Shown: positions 30,029 through 42,326 of the stretch, one piece after another
Numbering within the stretch: position 1 is the first letter of the stretch
Layout: each line of letters opens with the position of its first letter
NCBI GenBank assembly: GCA_037833965.1
Contig: AP031355.1
Coordinates: 9,573,501 to 9,637,500, forward strand
Direction of reading: 5' to 3'
From: Marchantia polymorpha subsp. ruderalis
Taxonomy: Eukaryota; Streptophyta; Marchantiopsida; Marchantiales; Marchantiaceae
DNA: 64,000 bases
Made by a program: the position numbers and the translations under genes
The notes under the pieces: model-generated
Databases searched by the model: none
What the model saw: only the letters and a program-made list of their open reading frames with translations
What the model was told of the DNA's origin: nothing

Positions 30029-33000
30029 TGTAATAACCCACTAAAGGCTAAAACTGCAATATAGTGGTCGAAAGGTCGAACCCACAGGGACAGAGGAACA
30101 CACAGGGTACAAAGTGTCACGTTTAACAGACTATTGAGGAGTTTGAATTCTCAGACGACTGTCACTCCCAGAAATACTGCAAGTGTCCACTCGGAGCGCA
30201 CTCGGAGGTCGCACAGTGCAGCGTAACACACACACACACCTGAAACTACAGAAACACAACCCAGAGATCCGTTAGGACCTCTACTCAAGATTTCAGGGGG
30301 AAGGTCTCTCTCAAGGGTACACTCAGCGAAGCTGCGGGTAGTGACTTCCAACTCCGGCTTTTACAACACTTCCACTAGCTTGCTGCTAGCGTAGGAAACC
30401 CGGTTTGGACTACCTACTTCGGATCGAAGTCACTCAAACGCGGTGAACAACACTCTCAACTCACAAAACGCGCAGAGAACACAGGTCCGCACTGAAGTAC
30501 TCACTGAGAAACATTCCAGTAACACACCATAACAGTCTATTGAAGAGTTTGAATTCTCAGGCACTTGTCATTCCCAGAAATACTACAGGGGTTTCCCTGA
30601 AGGCACCTTCTGCAGCGTAACCTGAATTTACGACCAAGGCTTACACGAAGTAACAAAACTTCACTTTGGCATTCAGGGGAAAAATCCCAAAGGAGTACAA
30701 TCAGGAACAGACACTCGAAGGTGTAGGGGCGAAACTATTCAAGTATCTAACTAGTCACTGGCTCTGAGCATCGGCAATCACCCGCAGGTGTAGATCCGAA
30801 CTACTCAAGTCTCTAACCAATGTACTAGCTCTGAACATTCGGCCGAAGGCCTTCAGCTACAAAATGCGGAACGCCAAGTGGTAGCTCCTCTTGCGTGGTG
30901 ACAGAACTAAGGCCACAAACACGCAGAGAAAATGAGTTCCTGATCTGCACTTCCGAAATTGGGAAAGAACCCAAGGCAAGACACCTTGAACTATTTTATA
31001 CCTTCTAAGTCCTAACTAACACTACACTGCACTACACTATGCGCCGGCACGGAACCACGCTACACTACACTCCGCGGAACCTGTGCTACGTCTCCTGCGC
31101 GATGGACTGCCGCGCACTAACTCCCTACCCTGCCAGTCTTTCGCTCGACTGCGCAGTCCTAACCGCTGCAACGCCGCGGACACCTCCACCTCGAGGGTGG
31201 ACATGGTATCCCGCGCCTTCGACAGAAAAGCGTCTAACTACTTCGCCACCTTCCGCCGACTCCTGCTGTCGCCTGCCAACAACCCTGCTGCGCGAAGCTC
31301 AAACTCACGCAGTGTGAGTTTCTCCTGCGCCGCCACTTCCCAGTGGGCGTAGCCCTTAAGACAGTGGGCGACACGCCTCGCCATCTCCTCCTTCGTGCGA
31401 TCTGCCTCTCGCCTGCGATCCTCTTCAATTACCACCAACTGCGATTCGGCCTCCGCACGCTGCGCTCTCAATTCACCACACTCTGACTGTAGCCTACGGA
31501 TTAAATCCTCATCCGCCTGTCGTGCGAGCTGACACTCCGCCAACAAACGCGTCTGTCGCACGAGCTCCTCTGACAGAATCTGATTCTGAGTTCTCTCAGA
31601 CATCAAATCCGTCGTGGTCTTCACCACATCCCTGGTGAGCTCTTCCAGTCTCTCCTTCTTCATCCTGTCGAGGGCGTGCGATTTCCTCACAAGGTTGTAC
31701 TGACCCCACAAACAGGCATGCTTCTCCCTCAAATCCTTCAACTCCTGGTCCGTCCTAGCTAGTAGCTTGCTAGTGGGGACTTTAGTGCGAGTCCGCCTGC
31801 GCACTAATTCGATGTAAGATCCCGGCTGAAGTGGATCGGCGTATTTATCAAATTTGCGATCCAAGTACTTCAGCAACGGTATCACCTGCTCAGAGAGCGC
31901 CGCCGCCGGCGCTCCAACAATTTCCTCCTCCTCCTCCTCGGTATCCCCTGCTCCCGACATTGCTTCGGTGGAGCCTCCGTCGTCATCATCCGAGTTAAGG
32001 ATTTCAGTCGCCATTGATTGCGTTGGCGACTGAGCCGAGTGGGGCTGCACGTCGTCGACGGGTGCGGCCTGCGAAGGCACCGCTGCAGCCTCGCTGCTCT
32101 TTGCCAAAATATCCAAGGCGGTGGGCGAATGTGGCCGTGCTACATCCCCGTCGCCCGCTTGTCGGTCTTCGACCGTATCCTCTCTGCTGCCGACGTCCGC
32201 CGCCGAAGGCGATCGAGCGGAGTGTGTCTGCGCGGGGTTTGATTGCGCACCGCGCACCAAAATTTTGTCCCGCGAACAGTCAATCCGCTCCTCCGTCAGG
32301 TCCTGCTCCCTTGATCGGTCCTGCGCGAGGGCTGTGCCTGGCCTTTGCGCAGACGCAAATGCCGGCGCCTTGTCCGTTGAAGGCGCAGCGCCGAAGGCGT
32401 CTATCGCCGAAGGCGACATAGCCGGAGGCCGCTCGCCCGATGTCCCTTGGCCCGTAGGCCTTACCGCCGAAGGCGCATCTATCGGCGGACTATCCGCCGA
32501 TGGTGCGGCCTCCGCACGATCCCTGTTCGCATCTCGTTGGCCTGAAGGCCCTGGCGCCGAAGGCGCAAATCGCGGCGCGTTGGGCGCCGGAGGGTCTGGC
32601 CCCGAAGGCCCGTGACCCGTAGGCGGATCTTCCGCTGGCTCCTTCCCCTTCCTACGTTGGAATGGGGGTGAATCCTGCCTGTGCGCAGGCGGCATGTGCA
32701 CAGGCGGAACACCGGCACGTCCGCTTGTGGTCGCCTTTCTGTCGAGGCTCGCCTGTGCGCAGGCGGAACACCCGTCCGCAACGCACGTGGTAACTCCGGA
32801 GACCCTTGGCCCGTAGGCGGCCTCTCGTCCGTCGAAGGTGCAGCGTGGTACGTTGCTCCTGCAGACGTCCGCGCTCCCTCGTTCTTCTCCGGCGACGCAC
32901 TTCCTTTCTCCGTGGCAATCGTCGCCGTGTCCGCGCTGCTGGCCGGTAACACAAGCGTGCGTGCCTTCTGCTTCGGCCGGCTGCACACTTCGTGCAACGG

Positions 33001-34245
33001 CCGCTGCCGAATGGGAGCAGTGGGTTCTTGATGCTGCTCCTCTTCGGACTCCTCTCTCCATCGGCGCTTCTGCGGCACTCTTGCTGCAGGAGTGTTTCTT
33101 CCTTCGTCCCTCCGCCTTGGCGGAGTAGAAGTTGGCGACTCCTCTGCGTCAGTGTCGACCTCGTTGTCCCGCACATACTTTCCGGGATGGTCGACGGACA
33201 ACGGCGGAAAACAAGCAAGCTCCGCCGCGGTCAAACAATTTCGCTGCCGATAAAAATTGATGAGAAAGGAGAGAGATGATTTAGAGTTCTCCCCTTCTCC
33301 TCAAAAGCGTGCTGTCACATCATTCTGTGCAGGATGCTCGCCCAGTGAATTGGAGCTCCCTCGATGATGCACTCCACAAAAAAGACCTGCCATAATGTGA
33401 TGTAGCAGGCGCGGTGTGGCTGCAATAATTGCAGCAGAGCCGTAGCCACAGTTCGGCGGAAGCGATCCTTGTAATCGCGGGTCTTGTACCCATTCTTAGT
33501 AGACCTCTCCCGCTTGAACAGCTCCACAAATTGCGCCTCGTCCTGCCTAGACACCTTGACGCTCTCACTATCAAAGAGGATGTGCCCTGGGATGCCGGCA
33601 CACCTCCCTAATGCTTGCGCCCAATCTTGGATTGTCCACCGATCGACATGCGGACGCAATCCGCGCGAAGGTGGTCTCTATGGTTCTAGCCACTCGCGCA
33701 CCATATCCGCACAAATGTAGTTCCATCCCCATAGCAAGAAATCGAGCTTTCTTGCTATCAGCCGTTCCTCGTAAGCGCGCAGCCCGTTCTGTGGCAGTCG
33801 GAGCGGCAGCATCCGCAATCGGCTCAGCCTCGACATTGCGTTCTTGGAATTCGCCTGTTCGCTAATTCTCCTTCTGCTCCGCTCGAGCTCCTTGCTTCCT
33901 CGGCAAACTCTAATCTCACTCAATTCCAAATCACGCGCACTCACTTCTCTCTCAATCACCAAGTAAACCTCTGCGCGGCGATGTCGGGAATGCTTAGCAG
34001 CTAGCAGATGGACGCGCGCAGCTCGCACTAGAAAATGGAATCGCGAATTCAAGAATGGGACGCTCTCCGCCTCCCGGTCGAAGGTCATGGTCGGCTCTTG
34101 CCCGTGAGGGTCGAATCAAATGATGGCCGCGCCGGCTCTACGCTAAAACGGTCTCCGCTCTCACGCGCGGCTTCACGCTCCGCCGACGCCGATTTAACTC
34201 ACACGCTCGAATTGGCGAATTTGAACTCCGCGAGCGTACTACGCC
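30029..34245 (-). mobile_element. S3: minus-strand LTR, distal part
   Basis: On the minus strand this ends GGGTTATTACA at 30029. It contains the (GT)7 run (30226-30239), hairpin (30972-30988), TATA (30992-31000) and a broken ORF. At 34245 it is interrupted by S4, and it resumes at 37020. The flank before its end is GTACT (30024-30028). The other end is truncated, so no TSD can be confirmed. Confidence 0.9.
31037..34088 (-). pseudogene. LTR-borne ORF in S3, broken
   Basis: ATG at 34088; close homologue of the intact protein over its whole length. Lesions include TAG at 33678-33680 (Gln position), TGA at 33315-33317 (Arg position), a frameshift in the poly-G/A run near 33290, and TAG at 31238-31240 (Lys position). 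Between these it is open for long distances, notably codons 33061-31238, which cover the Pro/Ser-rich middle and the coiled coil. It belongs to the young subfamily and not to the S1 one. Confidence 0.88.
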
Positions 34246-37019
34246 TGTGGTAACCCACTTTTTGTTTTTTGTCGGAACTTAAATATTTTTGAATAGTAAG
34301 TACCGCGGCAGTAGCTGTAAATAGTAATCGGTACGCGAAACCAGAGGATCGAGGACAGTCAAGGGGTTTTGGGCTTAGGCCACAGTGGGACGCTTGGGAC
34401 GGAACTGGCGGTTCATGCTGCAGGATCCGCTTCGAGCACCTTCGGCGGTAGATCACTCATAACTTTCTCAATTCGTAACGCTTTGAGTTGCTTAGGGTCT
34501 CGTTGGAAAGAACTCGACGCGCTGGTTCTAACGAGCCCAAGAACTTGTGAAACAGATGAGAGGTCACTGAGTTATGAGTGTCGGAAGTTACTGATGGGGG
34601 GGCCTTCGGCGGTAGAGCGACTTTGGCGGTACGCCTTCGGCGGAAGAAGCGCCGGAAGATGCGCCTTGGGCGGTAGACGCCTTCGGTCAACGCCTTCGGG
34701 TCAACGCCTTCGGGGATGCGGGAGAGTGCATTCGGCGGAAGAGTGAATCCCTCATAACTTTCTCAATTCGCAACGCCTTGACTTGGTTAGAGTCTCGTTG
34801 GAAACAACTCGACGCGCTGATTCTAACGAGCCCAAGAACGCCACGAACAGAGGAGAATTCCGGGAGTTATGAAGGTCGCAAGATACTCAGCTTCCCGCCT
34901 GCGCACAGGCGAAGAAAGTTTTGTCCTATGCGCGGACGAAGGAAGTTCGCCTGCGCACAAGCGAAATAGGGTTTTGACGTAGGCGCGAAGTTCGCCTACG
35001 CACAGGCGTTCGCCTGTGCACAGGCGCTTCGGCGTCGGCGAGAAATCTGCCTTCGGCCCTAGAAATGCGCCCTCGGGGTTGGAACTTGTACGGACGCGGA
35101 CGGACGCGGACGCCTCCGAGTAGGCGGCTTGCGACGCGGACGGCCTGTGCACAGGCGGCATGTGCACAGGCAAACGCCTTTGGCGGAAGGGAAAAACCGT
35201 CATAACGTTTTCAATTCTTAACGGTTTGCGTTAGTTAGGGTTTTGTTGGAAAGAGCTCGACACGCTCGTTTCAACGAGCCCAAGAAAGCTTGAAACGGAT
35301 GAGGACTTAGGGAGTTATGACTATCGGAAGATACGTAGACGTTCGCCTTCGGCGGAAGGAGTTCGCCTCCGGCGGGAATTCCGCCTACGCGGAAGGGAGA
35401 TCAACTTTTGTCCGATGCGCGGACGGACGCCTTCGGCGGTTGCAGGCCTTCAGCGAAGTAGTAAAACCGGCATATCGTTTTCAATTCTTAGCGGTTTGAC
35501 TTGATTTGGGTCTCGTTGGAAAGAACTCGACGAGTTGGTTCGAACGAGACCAAGATCTCTTGAAACGGATGAGTCATCAATGAGTTATGAGCGTCGAAAG
35601 CGGCTGTCATGGTTAGGCGTGAGGCCTTCGGCGTTAACAGTTAGAGGGGCCTTCGGCTCAAGGCGGCCCGCGAGTAGGCGGCTTGCGTGTAGGTCGCGTG
35701 GGACCCACAGTCCTCGGATTTTGGAGAAGGAATTTTGGCCTAGGTTCAGAGATCTTGCTGGGCCCATATCTTTGCGATGGAGGGTCGGATGGATTTGAAA
35801 TTTTGTGGGGCCGTTGCTCTCGGCCGGCCACGCATGCCTGCAAATTTTCAGCCTCACATCATGGATGGAAAGGCGTTGGCAGCTCTGTACAGTAGGCTTA
35901 GGATTCAGATTTAGGGTTAGGGTTAGATTTAGGTTGTAAGTTAGAGGGGAAGGCAGCCGCCGACTCCTCAGGTGTGGGATCTGTTGCGGCTCGCACCATG
36001 GCGTAGTGCAGTGTAATGCTAGTTAGGACTTAGAAGGTATAAAGTAGTTCAAGGCGTCTTGCCTTGGGATTTTTCCAGTTTGGGAAGTGCAGATCAGGAA
36101 CTCATTTTCTCTGCGTGTTTATGTCCTTAGTTCTGTCACCATGCAAGAGGAGCTACAACTTGGCGTTCCGCATTTTTTAGCTGAAGGCCTCCGGCCGAAT
36201 GTTCAGAGCTAGTACATTGGTTAGAGACTTGAGTAGTTCGGATCTACACCTGCGGGTGATTGCCGATGCTAAGAGCCAGTGACTAGTTAGATACTTGAAT
36301 AGTTTCGCCCCTACACCTTCGAGTGATTGTTCCTGATTGTACTCCTTCAGGATTTTTCCCCTGAATGCCAAAGTGAAGTTTTGCTACTTCGTGTAAACCT
36401 TGGTTGTAAATTCAGGTTACGCTGCAGCAGGTGCCTTCAGGGTAACCCCTGTAGTATTTCTGGGAATGACAAGTGCCTGAGAATTCAAACTCCTCAATAG
36501 ACTGTTGTTGTGTTATTGGAATGTTTCTCAGTGAGTCCTTCAGTGCGGACCTGTGTTCTCTACGCGTTTTGTGAGTGGAGAGTGTTGTTCACCGCGTATG
36601 AGTGACTTCGATCCGAAGTAGGCAGTCCAAACCGGGTTTCCTACGCTAGCAGCAAGCTAGCGGAAGTGTTGTAAAAGCCGGAGTTGGGAGTCACTACCCG
36701 CAGCTTCGCTGAGTGTACTCCCGAGAGACTTTCCCCCCCTGAAATCTTGAGTAGAGGTCCTAACGGATCTCTGGGTTGTGTTTCTGTAGTTTCAGGTGTG
36801 TGTGTGTGTGTGTGTGTGTGTTACGCTGCACTGTGCGACCTCCGAGTGCGCTCTGAGTGGACACTTGCAGTATTTCTGGGAGTGACAGTTGCCTGAGAAT
36901 TCAAACTCCTCAATAGTCTGTTAAAACGTGACACTTTGTACCCTGTGTGTTCCTCTGTCCCTGTGGGTTCGACCTTTCTACCACTATATTGCAGTTTTAG
37001 CCTTTAGTGGGTTATTACA
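34246..37019 (+). mobile_element. S4: solo LTR nested in S3, ORF-less variant
   Basis: Begins TGTGGTAACCCACTTTTTG at 34246 and ends GGGTTATTACA at 37019. ACGCC flanks it at 34241-34245 and 37020-37024, a perfect TSD. It lacks the ORF entirely. Instead it has four copies of a ~125-bp module and a ~340-bp segment (about 35655-36000) not seen in the other LTRs. The TATA box (36038-36046), hairpin (36050-36066) and (GT)13 (36796-36821) are kept. Confidence 0.94.
34459..35602 (+). repeat. Four dispersed-tandem copies of a ~125-bp LTR module
   Basis: Modules at about 34459-34590, 34753-34876, 35203-35333 and 35472-35602. Each runs CATAAC-TTTCTCAATT, then GTCTCGTTGGAAAGAACTCGACG, AACGAGCCCAAGA, and GAGTTATGA. 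They are separated by 150-350 bp of palindrome-rich spacer. The young LTRs have one such module (for example 6740-6860). Confidence 0.8.
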
Positions 37020-37878
37020 ACGCCGCGGACCTGGGTGCGCAGCGCCGAAGGCGGATTTTCCGCCTTGCGCGGTACACTCGTTCGTACCGCTCCTCAGCCA
37101 ATCCTCCTCTGCCTCGGCGCTTGTCCGCATGTCGGACAAAAGTTCAACTCCCGCCTGTGCGCAGGCGGACTCCTCGGCGGATTCTCCGCCGGTGCGGAAC
37201 TTCACCCGCCTATGCACAGGCGCTCGCCTGCGCGCAGGCGAATTCCGTCCGCGTCGATGCGCTGGCGCGGAAGGTGTTGACCGCGGTCAACAGCCCCCCC
37301 CAGACTGTCCGTTCCTTGTCCCTCCGTCGGCGCGCTCGCCGCCGCAACTCCGCCCGACCACGAGAGCATCCATCCGTCCCGTCCGTACAGTCCGTACGGA
37401 TTTTACTATTCTGGCGGCTCCTTGCTCATCCGCGCCGTTGCGCTGGCGCAGAAGGCGCCGTACAATTTCTACCTCCGAAGGCGCATTTCTAGGGCCGAAG
37501 GCGGATTTCCCGCCGACGCCGGAGCGCCTGTGCGTAGGCAAACTTTGCGCCTACATCAAAACCCTATTTCGCCTGTGCGCAGGCGAATTTCCTTGGTCCG
37601 CGCATAGGACAAAACTTCTTCGCCTGTGCGCAGGCGGAAAGTTGAGTATCTTACAACCTTCATAACTCCCGGAGTCCTCATCCGTTGTTGGCGTTCTTGG
37701 GCTCGTTGGAATCAGCGCGTCGAGTTCTTCCCTACGAGACCCTAACTAAGTCAAGGCGTTTGGGGGTTGACCTAAATATGAAGGATTTCCCTACCGCCAA
37801 GGGCGCAGCGCCGAAGGCGGATTTTGCGCCTTGTGCCGAAGGGATCATACCTTCAGAGCTCGCAGGGAGGGTGGTAAA
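37020..37878 (-). mobile_element. S3 continued (U3 region), 5' end lost
   Basis: Resumes S3 after S4 with the ACGCC duplicate and follows the reverse complement of the U3 region seen at 55960-56880. Homology stops after GAGGGTGGT at about 37878. Some 170 bp of the LTR start are missing, and the LOB-domain ORF begins about 20 bp further on. Confidence 0.85.
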
Positions 37879-37897
37879 ACAGTAAATATGAAGATTA

Positions 37898-38248
37898 TTA
37901 ACGACTAACGAAGATTATTAATGAGGGATTGAGGTAACCACTTGACCTCTGAGTCAATCTCATGCGCTTCTTATACTCCAAATAGTTTACTTGATCCATC
38001 AGTTCCTGAAGTTCTTCTTGGAACTCCATGATTCTTCTCTTCGTCAACGAAATGGCGCCCGAACATCCGTAAACCAGATCCTTCATTCTCGCCTCGGCCT
38101 CTAAAGCCAACGAAGTCACCGCATCTGCTCGGCTCGATTCTGGCAAGTCCTGCAATATCTTGGTGACATTGCTGGCCCCGAAAATTCTATGCACATTCGC
38201 AAACTTCAAAGGCTGATCCGCAGGAAAGTAAGGTGCGAATAAGCCCTT
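37898..38248 (-). pseudogene. LOB (LBD) domain transcription factor fragment
   Basis: The minus-strand frame encodes F-A-P-Y-F-P, then K-F-A-N-V-H-R-I-F-G-A-S-N-V-T-K (the GAS block), D-A-V-T-S-L-A-L-E-A-E-A-R, D-L-V-Y-G-C-S-G-A-I-S, and a heptad Leu-rich tail. This is the distal two-thirds of the plant-specific LOB domain. The N-terminal C-block (CX2CX6CX3C zinc motif) is absent: an in-frame TAA lies at 38249-38251, and no C-block was found upstream to about 39.2 kb. It is either a 3' exon with an acceptor I cannot place (an AG just after the TAA is weak) or a truncated gene. The stop is TAA at 37898-37900. The short C-terminus lacks a long variable region. Confidence 0.8.
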
Positions 38249-38251
38249 TTA

Positions 38252-39185
38252 CTGGGTCCAGTAAGTGACGAACTATGAGCAATGGTGAGAGCAAACTCAT
38301 GAGACTTGCAGATATTTCTTTGTTGTAATGATACCAAAGTTGTTGGATCCCAAGACCTGAAAAGATGCAGACAAGAATCATCAGTGCAAAAGAGACAGAC
38401 AAGATCATCACTCACTGACATAAGAAACAATTGGCTAATGTTCAAATGGAAGAACATTCTCCTCATATCAATTACCTCTTCGCCCGTCAAATGTCATTAG
38501 AACCATTAGTACATAAAAAGGACTCGAAAGTGCTGTCAGAACACGGAAACTTGTTTATCTTCTAGTGGAGAAGAAAACAAGCCTATATTCGTCCTATCCG
38601 TGTGACTTCAAGTATCGTTCCAAGGACTCGTTAGTGTTAGGTCAGAAACTGCTCATAATCATACTCTCATATTCTATTTAATTTTATCTTTCAGATGACA
38701 AAAAAACCCCAACGTAGATCGGTAAGAGATCACTTCACAACTAACCTAGAATATTCTGGCTAGTAGGTCACACAAGTGAGCACTTTCAGATGCATGAGGC
38801 TACAACGACAAACCAATCCGATCAGTGAGAGCTAGATTTTTGCGATCCTTGGACGACAAGTTCCACTTCAGAATCTGCTTTGTCTCACTGTAGACAAAAA
38901 TTCTTCACAAGTTCAGGTGAGTCTAACCTGAGTATCCCTCAAACAGCTCTAACCTTACAGATAGTGTTTCCCTGTGAATATTAAAGAACCGAAAGATGAC
39001 GCTTGAACTTCCACGACACGCCAGCGAATCCACTACTCAATCTCGGAGTCTAGATCGATCAAGGTCTTGCCTTTCAGCTTCCATCACCTTCACATCTGGT
39101 CTGCAATGGAGTCTCACTTCTCTCAGATCGACAACACTCAGACAGGAAGCCAGAGGTACAGCAGCTTAGAAAAACATAGCATTGT
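38252..39185. other. No gene recognised
   Basis: Moderately AT-rich. Only short frames with no recognisable domain; a missing 5' exon of the LOB-domain gene was looked for here and not found. Confidence 0.45.
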
Positions 39186-39323
39186 AAACTGATAATCCCC
39201 TAGCTAGGGGGTTCTTTTGTTTTCTCTCCTGGTTTGGAGTTGGATTGTTTGTATTGTGTTTTTTAGCCTTTTGACCCTTTGGGTCCCACGGGCTTGATCT
39301 ATTTACCATTTACCATTTACCAT
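39186..39323 (+). mobile_element. LINE-like 3' tail with (ATTTACC) repeats
   Basis: A perfect 14-bp palindrome CCCCTAGCTAGGGG (39197-39210) is followed by a T-rich stretch and three tandem ATTTACC units at 39301-39322. Ending in a short tandem repeat is characteristic of some non-LTR retrotransposons. No LINE RT is nearby, so at most a 5'-truncated copy. Confidence 0.4.
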
Positions 39324-40805
39324 AAGGAATCTAGGAAGAAAATATGTAAGAACAAAGACACGGCAGTAACCGCAAGCTCTACTTAAATAAGTAGAGGCCA
39401 CACACAAGCGGAGGCGCCGAAAACTCACTCAGAAACTCACTCAAAAACCCTAACTCCTAAAACTTTTCCAATCCTATCCCTGAGAGAAATCAGTATGTCA
39501 GATACTACTTTTACTCGAGTTAATCCGAAAATCACGTCTGTACCACCTACTTGATCGTCGGCTTCGGCTCCATTTTCTTATCCTTGTCCCTGACTTTGTG
39601 GCTGACTTCTCTCGGTTGACTTTTCGGGACCGAAGAGGTGACAGATACTTAACATTTTTAACTACTAGTATCGATCCGGTTTTGTCTAACTAACTAAGCG
39701 GATCATTTCTAGCATACTTTTAACTCCTTAACTAAAAAAAGAAAACTACTAGAACTTTTAGTTTCGGTTTTAGGCTAATCCAAAAATTTTAGTCTTTGTA
39801 GATTCTCACAAGTGCTGCTCAGATCTGTGAAGGGATTTCCAAGCCTCAGGCAGGAGCAAGCTCTCAACAAGTTTTCCCAAATCACAGCAGAGCAGAGAAC
39901 TCTCCTGGTAATCACAGTTCTGCACACCACAAGACAAGGATTAGAATAAGGAGACAAGAGTCTCAAAAATCACAAGAATCTTTTAAACTTCTGCAGCCTG
40001 AAGTTTAATTACAAGAGATTTAGGAGAAACCATGACTGAACTTACCACTCACCCCATGCACCGCCGACTAAGCGTTCGCTGCTAAAGCATCCGCTCTGAG
40101 AAAAGTGAAGGCAATCGCAATCACTTACGCAGTCTCTTCCTCAATGTGAAAATGAAAGAAAGTAAGAGAGGGCGTAGAATTTGTAGCGTCGGCAGCTCAG
40201 CTACAAATTGCTATGCTAACGGAGCGTGCAAACGGTAACGGGCCAGAACGGGAACGGGCTTGGATCTGTTCGGGAGAAGTCAGAGGCTTTCGAATTTGAT
40301 GTCCATGCGAGCTGTTGCTGTTCCTGCTGCTGCTGTGTCCACGTTGCTGTTGATGAACATCTTGTTGAATTGCTTGTGATTGTTTTACATCCCAGATTGC
40401 AAAAGAAAACAATAAATCTCTTTCATATCCAACAATTTCAACGTACCCTTGATAATACAGAGAAAAATGAAGAGTTTTGTCTGTAGGAACATCTCGGAAA
40501 CTGCAAACCGCCTCCAGAACTCAAGCGGCAGGCTTGAAATCAACACAGTAGTGACGTCAAAAGACAACATAGAGCGAAAATCCTGGTGCAGATGTGGAAT
40601 GACTGACTGCCAAATCATATCCGCCCCTAGACCTGAAGCGCAACGAGCTAGCCAAGTACTCTGCACCCGACTTCGATAAGGCATCGTGGAAGTCCACAAA
40701 GTCCAACGCCATTCATAGAACTACGTAGTATGAAACACAGAAGTTGATCGATCGACCGACCTGCCTCGGCGAATAGAAAGTCCAGGGAGTTATCATCATG
40801 CAAAC
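39324..40805. other. No certain gene; weak open frames
   Basis: Two minus-strand frames, 40197-40412 (Gln/Ser/Arg-rich) and 40385-40699, are open but show no family signature. A direct repeat of ACTCACTCAGAAACTCACTC type is at 39424-39450. Nothing else can be supported. Confidence 0.35.
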
Positions 40806-40876
40806 GGCCCAGTAGCTCAATGCGAGAGACTTCCAAGCCATGGATATGTGCTGCGGCTTCAAGTACTGCCTGGGCT
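40806..40876 (+). ncRNA. tRNA-like unit, isolated leftmost copy
   Basis: GGCCCAG and CTGGGCT form a 7-bp acceptor-like stem. TAGCTCAATGCG resembles a Pol III A box. The T-arm is slightly degraded (GCGGCTTCAAGTACTGC). A T run follows within ~15 bp. Member of the array described at 42327-43989. Confidence 0.6.
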
Positions 40877-41366
40877 CTATCAATTTTTTTAAGTTTGGCA
40901 TCTATATATTCTCGAATCTACAGCAGATTCTTCAACCTTTGCACTCGACTAGTCCCGGAACACTATATCTTCTCGTAATCAGTCGGCAATTTTTCTTCAT
41001 GTGAATGGTCAGTAGCTTTCGGAAACTGGGATAATCCTATACGATCGTATACTACTAAAGAGATTGGGCTCAATAGAAGGAGAAAAGCATCAGAAGCTGA
41101 AAGAGCAATGAACATTGTTACTCCATCAAATTCCCTCCACAGCAGTTAATATCACCTTTTCAACTGCCCCAATGGAACATGAAGAACCCTGTGACGTATC
41201 ACAGTGTTATGAAAGTTTGATAGAGCTTAGGAATGGTTTTGTCAAAGATCCGACCCTAGCATCTTGGAAGTCTCAATACACGGTACTCCGGAACTCATGC
41301 ACCGTAACAGTTGAAGAATCTACACCAAAATCCGTAATGTTCTAGTCAACAAACCCAAACTTGTGC

Positions 41367-42000
41367 GTCCTAGAGCAGGACTTGAACTCGCGTGACATCT
41401 CCATAGATTGGAAGGCTCTCGCATTCAGATACTAGGCCACTCATAAAGAGACATCACGACTCACTACAATAATAAGCATTCTCTGGGACTCATAGTATGT
41501 AATCATTGAAGAATCTGCACCACAGTCCATTATGTAGTCGTTCAAAAACCTAAATTTGTGCTGACAATGCAGGACTTGAACTCGCTGCACAGATTCATAG
41601 CATTGAAGGCTCTCGTATTGATCTACTGGCCATTCCCATAAAGAGACATGATGACTTACTACAAGAAGAAGCATACTCATGCACTGTAACAGTTGATGAA
41701 TATTCAGTATACTGTTATATTTAGATAATAGATTACAGAACAATAGTCCCAGGCGGGACTTCCGCAGCACAGATCCATAGGTCTTAAGGCTCTCTCATTG
41801 AGCTTCTGGACCATTCGCATGGAGAGACATTATGAGACACTACAAGGAAAGGCATAGTCATGAAGTGTAACATTCGATCAATCTACAGTACACTCTGGTA
41901 TGTTTAAATAATAGACCTAAAACTAACCGCAGCCCAGGCAGGACTTGAACCCGCAATAAAGATTTTTAACTTGGAAGGCTCTCGCATTGAGCTACTGGCC
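41367..42000 (-). repeat. Four degraded tRNA-like units on the minus strand
   Basis: Units at about 41367-41438, 41561-41631, 41745-41812 and 41931-42000, spaced ~185-195 bp. Each is the reverse complement of the array unit, with substitutions in the acceptor and anticodon regions. The B-box core (reverse of GGGTTCAAGTCC) is best kept in the last. A fifth, barely recognisable remnant lies near 42112-42170. Confidence 0.75.
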
Positions 42001-42326
42001 ATTCGCATGAAGAGACATGATGACTAATTAAAAGAAGAAACATTCTCATGAAGTGCAAATTTTGTTGAATTTACAGTACACTCGGGTACGTTTAGATGAC
42101 AGCCACCAAACAATCGCATCCAATGCAACACTTGAACAGAATAAGTGACATACCCATTGACTACAAAGAGATATAGTGACCCGGATTAATCGAGTGTAAA
42201 CGTTCATGAATCCACTGTACCAGGCAGTGTCTTTTGGTGCTTGCAAGTGAACTGTAGATTCATCAAATGTTACACTACATGAGTATATTTCTTGTTGTAT
42301 TAGTCATCATGTCTCTTCATGTGAAC

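Noticed and set aside
35908-35926. Telomere-like TTTAGGGTTAGGGTTAG
   Set aside because: Only about two and a half mixed repeats inside solo LTR S4, too short to be an interstitial telomere.
40226-40486. Cys/Val-rich 86-codon frame
   Set aside because: Produced by a CTGCTG-type simple repeat; no family signature.
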